Shown here in pieces: positions 60,401-64,000 of a stretch of 64,000 nucleotides of DNA. Within the stretch, counting starts at the first letter, position 1. Each line of letters starts with the position of its first letter. Location of the stretch: contig NZ_JAERSF010000006.1 of assembly GCF_016735615.1 (NCBI RefSeq), positions 170,345 to 234,344 on the forward strand, in the 5' to 3' direction. This DNA is from Flavobacterium tagetis (lineage in GTDB: Bacteria > Bacteroidota > Bacteroidia > Flavobacteriales > Flavobacteriaceae). The notes under the pieces were generated by a model. It saw only the letters and a program-made list of their open reading frames with translations. It made no database searches and had not been told where the DNA came from. The position numbers and the translations under genes are program-made.

Positions 60401-61512
60401 TACAAATAAAAGTCGCTGACACGGGAGTCGGAATTAGTGCGGAGAATTTATCTAAAGTCTTTGATCGTTTTTATCAAGTAAATAACCGCGAAATGAATTT
60501 GGGCTCTGGTGTTGGTTTGGCTTTTACAAAACGTTTGGTCGAATTGCATCATGGTGAAATTAGCGCTGAAAGTGCCGAAGAACAAGGAAGCACTTTTACA
60601 GTTGCCATTCCGATTTTGGATCAGGTTTATAAAAATGATCAGCAGATAGAAGAATCTTTATACGATTTGTCTATCGTAACCGATAATGAATTGGACAATG
60701 AAAATGAAATAGAAGAAGAAAATGAGGTAATAGATAACAATCAGCCTGTAAAATTACTGATTGTAGACGACAACAAGGAAATTCTGGACTATCTGCAGAA
60801 TTATTTTAGTAAAACCTATGATGTAAAAGTTGCTTATAACGGCCAAATGGCATTAGATTTATTAGAAATTAATCCTTTTGATTTAATTATCAGCGATGTA
60901 ATGATGCCTGAATTGGATGGATTGCATTTTTGTAAACGAATTAAACAAAACATCAATACTTCGCATATTCCACTAATACTTTTAACCGCTCGAAACGAAA
61001 CCAGCCAGCAGATAAAAGGTCTTGAAATGGGTGCAGATGATTACGTTACAAAACCATTTTCGACGCCTTTATTAGCTGCAAAAATCACCAATTTACTGCG
61101 TTCACGTAAGCGATTAAAAGAATATTATTCGGTTGGAAAAGAAATGGTTCCTGAAAATATTGCTTTCAATACTTTGGACGAAGAATTCCTAAAAGATGCC
61201 ATTCGCATTGTCGAAGATCACTTGGCTGATTCTGAGTTTACGGTAGACCATTTCAGCCGTGAAATTGGGATGAGCCGTTCGAATCTTTACATCAAATTAA
61301 AAGCAATTACGGGCGAATCGGCAATGGATTTTATAAAAAGAATCCGATTTAAAAAGGCTGTAGAATTAATGCAAAGCAAGCGTTATACTATCGCGCAGAT
61401 TACTTATATGTGCGGTTTTAATTCGCCTTCTTATTTCTCGACAGCATTCAAACAGCATTATGGCTGTATGCCAAGCGAATATTTGGCCCGATTAGAAAAT
61501 ACAAAAGAATAA
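57475..61512 (+). CDS. Hybrid two-component system regulator (HTCS) of the PUL
   Basis: A 1345-residue sensor-regulator that spans the inner membrane and activates PUL genes on sensing an oligosaccharide. In order it has a signal peptide (FFYMTLFASKSYAQ), about 14 periplasmic propeller repeats of the FxWIGTxxGLxxY type (to residue about 670), and a Y_Y_Y domain ending near YNFQIKAVG. A membrane helix follows (IWFSLLLLAIIGTAVYIGF). The cytoplasm holds a HisKA box with H837 (NVSHELRTPLTL), an HATPase (NLLSNAFKYT, DTGVGIS, GSGVGLAFTK), a receiver with D1141 (IISDVMMPELDG), and an AraC-type helix-turn-helix (MSRSNLYIKLKAITG ... GFNSPSYFSTAFKQHYG). All parts look intact. It is likely the sensor for the surrounding lyase products. 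Confidence 0.94.
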   Translation: MKRTIILFAFFYMTLFASKSYAQVQDRYFRTISVDKGLSQSSVFAIQQDTLGFIWIGTQDGLNRYDSKGFKVYRPIKNVKNSLQSYYIRSLFTDHKGQLWIGGNQGISVYNYNTDSFANYPLPRNIGEWYISAITEDNQHRIWASSIAGDVFVLYPNEKNFVPIKFNASSHEIKKIAYIGIWQKQILLGTDVGLFQLNPNSHQLTKINLTSKKPYINDVFIEGKKLWVATEGEGVIKYNAENRTLTSLLHNTASNSIADNNIRCINKDTEGNLWFGTFKGLSIYNLKNNSFSNYSHQISQPYTISQNSVRCIFKDKQNGIWLGTYYGGLNYYHKNDIKFNLLSQNLGNPSLNDEVIGVIKQDSKGNFWIGSNDKGLNYWNKNSNTIRYFSNSENNPNSLSSNNIKAIEFDGNGNVLVGTHNGGLNILNPNTGLVQRFLHDENNPNSIAGNLVYSLLKDSKDRIWVGTRSGLDQFHPETKTFTHIHLDKAGKRPASDDITFLFEDSKKRIWIGSTNGVTLFYPETQLFGNIGHGKLSDDIVNCITEDKKHRIWIGTREGLRLYDEAQESFISFKARKDFFKETIYGIIPDEDNLWISTNTGLIKFNPDKGSVQTFDESDGLQNKQFNDYAFCKAKDGMLLFGGIKGISYFYPSMIKQSPLPLKLSFTALEVLNKTVAVDDETDILEQHIDQIKKLEIGPEYKQFSIFYNTFNYISSNRTYYFYKLEDVDKDWQRTDELKVSYSNLPAGKYNFQIKAVGPNGEMSTVRNLQIVILPPWYKTIWFSLLLLAIIGTAVYIGFKIIKERIQAVQQLKLERIEKERVSYINQIKMDFFTNVSHELRTPLTLILAPLEELLKMPFADKVTKKKHELMFINTKRLYNLVDQLFEFRKTEMGTRPLKVGKSDIVRFTQEIFESFKPLSEKNNIHYTFHSAETQLVFLFDKDAMEKILFNLLSNAFKYTNEGQSIHVELLKKNDLVQIKVADTGVGISAENLSKVFDRFYQVNNREMNLGSGVGLAFTKRLVELHHGEISAESAEEQGSTFTVAIPILDQVYKNDQQIEESLYDLSIVTDNELDNENEIEEENEVIDNNQPVKLLIVDDNKEILDYLQNYFSKTYDVKVAYNGQMALDLLEINPFDLIISDVMMPELDGLHFCKRIKQNINTSHIPLILLTARNETSQQIKGLEMGADDYVTKPFSTPLLAAKITNLLRSRKRLKEYYSVGKEMVPENIAFNTLDEEFLKDAIRIVEDHLADSEFTVDHFSREIGMSRSNLYIKLKAITGESAMDFIKRIRFKKAVELMQSKRYTIAQITYMCGFNSPSYFSTAFKQHYGCMPSEYLARLENTKE

Positions 61513-61562
61513 TTTACAACAACACAACGAAACCCTAATGCAACATTTCGTCAATCGATCTT

Positions 61563-61639
61563 AAAAACCTAAAACGGTTTAAGCTAATTTTTTAAAACTC
61601 GAAAAATTTCGTCCGAAAAAGAACTTTTATAAGTCGGAC
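61563..61639 (+). other. Two hairpins between HTCS and DUF4861 genes
   Basis: The 185-base gap contains a small stem around AAACC...GGTTTAAG (61565-61583) and a second, GTCCGA (61611-61616) with TCGGAC (61634-61639), plus inner pairing of AAAAG with CTTTT. Neither has a clear T-run. They may reduce read-through from the regulator gene or process the transcript. Confidence 0.4.
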
Positions 61640-61697
61640 AGCTCAATTTATGCCTTAACGGAACCTATTCATTCAAAAAATATTCAAAACAAATCTC

Positions 61698-62846
61698 ATG
61701 AAATTTTCACACTTTATCTTAATGGTTTGTGTTTTACCATCATCTCTAAAGGCTCAAAACAAAGCTACCATTACTATTTCAAACAATTCTGTCCTAGACA
61801 GAAAAGAAACTGTTGCAGCTATAAAATGGAAAGACATTGTTGCCTCCTATCCGCAGATTGATACTGCCAATTTTACGATCATTAACAGTAAAACAAAAAA
61901 ACAGATTCCGTTTCAATTAGAACATAAAGGACAATCTACTATTCAAAATCTATTGGTGCAAATAGATATTAAAGCAAAAAGTTCTTTACAGCTTTTCATT
62001 CAAAAAGGAAAGCCAGAAAAATTTATATCCAAAACTTTTGCTCGATTTGTTCCTGAAAGATTGGACGATTTTGCTTGGGAAAATGATAAAATCGCTTTTC
62101 GTACTTACGGGAAAGCTCTAGAAAAAACAGAAGGTGATGCTTATGGTTTTGATGTCTGGGTAAAAAGGACTTCAAAACTAGTTTTAAATGACCGGTACAA
62201 ACGCAATGATTATCATATTGATCATGGCGACGGATTAGATTATTATCACGTTGGCTACACTTTGGGGGCAGGAAACATGGCTCCTTTTGTAAAAGACACT
62301 ATCCGTTATTCTGGAAATTATCATCGATGGAAAATATTGGATAATGGTCCGCTTCGCACCACTTTTCAATTGATTTATGACAGCTGGAATGCTGGCGGAA
62401 TCAAAGTTCAAGCTATAAAAACCATTTCTATTGATGCTGGATCGCAATTAAATCGTATTGAAAATGTGTACACTTTTGATGATAAAAAACCTTTGCCTGT
62501 TGTTGTCGGAATTATTCGAAGAGAAAAAGCTGGAGTTATTCTATTAAACGAACAACAAGGTATTATGGGATATTGGGAACCCACTTTTGAAAAAGAAGGA
62601 ACTACCGCTGTCGCAACAATATTGAGTACTCCTGCTAAAAAAATGTGGGTAGATAAAGAACAGCTGCTAACCCTAACTTCGGTTAAAAATAACGAACCTA
62701 TTGTTTATTATTCTGGCGCTGCTTGGGATAAAGCGGGTCAAATAACCAATTCTAAGCAATGGCAGGATTATTTAGATCATTTCAATCAAGAACTTCAAAA
62801 TCCTTTCATTATAAATGTAAAAGACACATCAATAACAAAAAAATAA
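61698..62846 (+). CDS. DUF4861 family protein
   Basis: A 382-residue exported protein (signal peptide FILMVCVLPSSLKAQ) of the DUF4861 family. Family-like segments are NNSVLDRKETVAAIKWKD, DDFAWENDKIAFRTYGKAL, DYHIDHGDGLDYYHVGYTLG and AGSQLNRIENVYTF. The fold is expected to be a beta-rich, carbohydrate-active-like sandwich. Members occur in Bacteroidota PULs for uronic-acid-containing glycans next to GH88 and GH105 genes, which matches this setting. The conserved histidines and aspartates (HIDHGDG) could be catalytic, but no activity is established to my knowledge. It is 31 bases upstream of the dehydrogenase gene. Confidence 0.8.
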   Translation: MKFSHFILMVCVLPSSLKAQNKATITISNNSVLDRKETVAAIKWKDIVASYPQIDTANFTIINSKTKKQIPFQLEHKGQSTIQNLLVQIDIKAKSSLQLFIQKGKPEKFISKTFARFVPERLDDFAWENDKIAFRTYGKALEKTEGDAYGFDVWVKRTSKLVLNDRYKRNDYHIDHGDGLDYYHVGYTLGAGNMAPFVKDTIRYSGNYHRWKILDNGPLRTTFQLIYDSWNAGGIKVQAIKTISIDAGSQLNRIENVYTFDDKKPLPVVVGIIRREKAGVILLNEQQGIMGYWEPTFEKEGTTAVATILSTPAKKMWVDKEQLLTLTSVKNNEPIVYYSGAAWDKAGQITNSKQWQDYLDHFNQELQNPFIINVKDTSITKK

Positions 62847-62877
62847 TTAAGAATATTATTAACCAAAAAACAAAAAA

Positions 62878-63669
62878 ATGTCAATTAACTTATTTGATTT
62901 AACAGGAAAAACAGCTCTAATTACAGGAGGAGTACACGGATTAGGAATGGCAATGGCGAAAGGTCTTGGACATGCAGGTGCCAAAATTGTGGTAAATGAT
63001 CATTCCTCACAAGAAGCTGTAGACAGTGCTATTGCAGAATACAAAGCAGAAGGAATTGAAGCTTATGGCTATTTATTTGATGTTACAGATGAAACTGCTG
63101 TAATTGCTGCAATTCAAAAAATTGAAGCTGAAGTTGGTCCAATCGATATTCTAATCAATAATGCAGGAATTATTAAAAGAACGCCAATTATCGAGATGGA
63201 AGTTGGCGATTTTGAAGCGGTTATAAAAGTAGATTTAACTGGCCCTTTTATCGTTTCTAAAAATGTTGTAAAGGGAATGATTAACCGTGGCGGCGGAAAA
63301 ATTATTAATATGTGCTCGATGATGAGCGAACTGGGAAGAGATTCTGTAAGTGCATACGCATCGGCAAAAGGCGGTTTGAAAATGCTGACTAAAAATATGG
63401 CTACAGAATGGGCTAAATTCAACATTCAAACTAACGGAATTGGCCCTGGTTATTTTGCAACAAGCCAGACAGCCCCAATTCGTGTAAACGGTCATCCGTT
63501 TAACGAGTTTATTATGGGAAGAACTCCTGCGGGACGCTGGGGAAATCCTGAAGATTTGCAAGGAGCAGCAATATTTTTAAGCTCAAAAGCCAGTGATTTT
63601 GTAAACGGACATGTCGTTTACGTAGATGGTGGGATTTTGGCTACTATTGGAAAGCCTTCAAACGAATAA
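62878..63669 (+). CDS. kduD: Short-chain dehydrogenase, KduD / gluconate 5-dehydrogenase-like
   Basis: A 263-residue cytoplasmic classical short-chain dehydrogenase. The cofactor motif TGGVHGLG lies at residues 16-23, NNAG follows near residue 92, and the active site is Y160-A-S-A-K164. The C-terminal part, FNEFIMGRTPAGRWGNPEDL, is typical of 2-deoxy-D-gluconate 3-dehydrogenase (KduD) and gluconate 5-dehydrogenase relatives. In uronate catabolism KduD reduces 2,5-diketo-3-deoxygluconate to 2-keto-3-deoxygluconate, the step after unsaturated uronates are released by GH88. KduI, the preceding isomerase, is not in the window. The exact substrate (KduD or IdnO type) cannot be settled from motifs. 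Confidence 0.82.
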   Translation: MSINLFDLTGKTALITGGVHGLGMAMAKGLGHAGAKIVVNDHSSQEAVDSAIAEYKAEGIEAYGYLFDVTDETAVIAAIQKIEAEVGPIDILINNAGIIKRTPIIEMEVGDFEAVIKVDLTGPFIVSKNVVKGMINRGGGKIINMCSMMSELGRDSVSAYASAKGGLKMLTKNMATEWAKFNIQTNGIGPGYFATSQTAPIRVNGHPFNEFIMGRTPAGRWGNPEDLQGAAIFLSSKASDFVNGHVVYVDGGILATIGKPSNE

Positions 63670-63684
63670 TTATTTCTGTATAAT

Positions 63685-63718
63685 CTAGCGCATTAAACTA
63701 TTCAAATTAATGCGCTAG
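63685..63718 (+). terminator. Hairpin after the KduD-like gene
   Basis: CTAGCGCATTAA (63685-63696) pairs perfectly with TTAATGCGCTAG (63707-63718) over a ten-base loop. There is only a modest T-content downstream, but the position 16 bases after the stop suits a transcript end. Confidence 0.7.
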
Positions 63719-63881
63719 CTTCTAATACTAATTTTGCTAAATTTCAAATAACTTCCTGAGTCTTATTTTTGTAACTATAGATGCTGTTTACATCCTTAAA
63801 ACAGAGGTTCAGAAGAGATCTTTAGAATTTTAGCATTAGAAAAACTTTTTAATTATCAGATGTAGAAAATTCAAACCCATA

Positions 63882-63920
63882 TAAAAACAGAAAACCCCAT
63901 CCGAATTGGATAGGGTTTTC
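63882..63920 (-). terminator. Terminator of the rRNA operon
   Basis: On the minus strand AAAACCCTATCC (63919-63908) pairs with GGATGGGGTTTT (63902-63891), one mismatch, and is followed by CTGTTTTTAT. It lies just after the 3' end of the 5S rRNA. Confidence 0.85.
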
Positions 63921-63928
63921 AAAAGAAA

Positions 63929-64000
63929 GGCGACGACATACTCTCCCACAATGATGCAGTACCATCTGCGCAGGCGGGCTTAACTTCTCTGTTCGGGATG
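63929..64000 (-). rRNA. rrf: 5S ribosomal RNA (3' part; gene runs off the window)
   Basis: The reverse complement reads CATCCCGAACAGAGAAGTTA, then AAGCCCGCCTGCGCAGATGG and TACTGCATCATTGTGGGAGA, ending GTATGTCGTCGCC. This is the conserved 3' two-thirds of a Bacteroidota 5S rRNA. The 5' part lies beyond base 64000. An rRNA operon on the minus strand therefore abuts the PUL, and its terminator follows directly. Confidence 0.95.

Larger units (their letters stand above)
63670..63928. other. Intergenic region between the PUL and the rRNA operon
   Basis: No gene is seen in 259 bases. It holds a 12-base-stem hairpin after the dehydrogenase gene (63685-63718) and the terminator of the minus-strand rRNA operon (63882-63920). 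Confidence 0.7.

Noticed and set aside
63114..63561. Minus-strand open frames over the KduD-like gene
   Set aside because: Antisense to a confidently assigned dehydrogenase; typical shadow ORFs of a conserved coding strand.
1..64000. CRISPR array, tRNA genes or intact prophage
   Set aside because: No regularly spaced repeats or cloverleaf sequences were seen. The phage-like genes form an eCIS: there is no capsid, terminase, portal or integrase gene in view.

Overview
The window reads as chromosome of a Bacteroidota bacterium, most likely a Flavobacterium. The DNA is AT-rich, Shine-Dalgarno sequences are absent, several promoters carry the TAnnTTTG -7 box, and there are three SusC/SusD pairs plus a hybrid two-component regulator. 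The genus is inferred; no 16S sequence is visible.

Region 1 (1-21276) is most of an extracellular contractile injection system (eCIS) of the Afp/PVC/MAC class, all on the + strand. In order it holds a sheath protein (5' end outside the window), two tube proteins, a 56-residue Afp6-position protein, a LysM adaptor, a VgrG-like spike, a PAAR tip, a gp25-like wedge, two large baseplate proteins, a tape-measure protein, two coiled-coil proteins, an unknown 311-ORF protein and an Afp15-like AAA+ ATPase. Many genes overlap by 1-17 bases, as in one operon.

Region 2 (21349-26849) is a likely cargo module. It holds a glycosidase with no signal peptide, a small protein resembling a degenerate Y1 transposase, and three proteins with a related N-terminal leader (Q-L-x-DNR-x-x-S...QRK). 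Two of the three are HNH-type nucleases, one with a strikingly bipartite nuclear-localisation-like sequence. The third carries an HEAWH-containing DUF4157 (eCIS core) domain and a possible amidoligase-like domain. No immunity gene is evident. Together this suggests an injection particle loaded with enzymes that may act inside eukaryotic cells.

Region 3 (26962-41788) holds a TrmH/SpoU-type RNA methyltransferase, a small membrane protein, two convergent SusC/SusD pairs (28091-33499 + and 33694-38756 -), a secreted beta-helix protein and an outer-membrane beta-barrel. The minus-strand SusC promoter contains a LacI-type palindrome that recurs about 300 bases upstream.

Region 4 (42133-63669) is a polysaccharide utilisation locus that best fits heparan sulfate or a related glycosaminoglycan. 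It encodes a GH88 unsaturated glucuronyl hydrolase, two tandem PL12-type heparinase III-like lyases, a SusC/SusD pair, a sulfatase, a PL15-like lyase, an HTCS regulator, a DUF4861 protein and a KduD-like dehydrogenase. A palindromic element recurs upstream of three of its transcription units, twice at identical spacing to a -7 box. The window ends inside a 5S rRNA gene on the minus strand, the tail of an rRNA operon.
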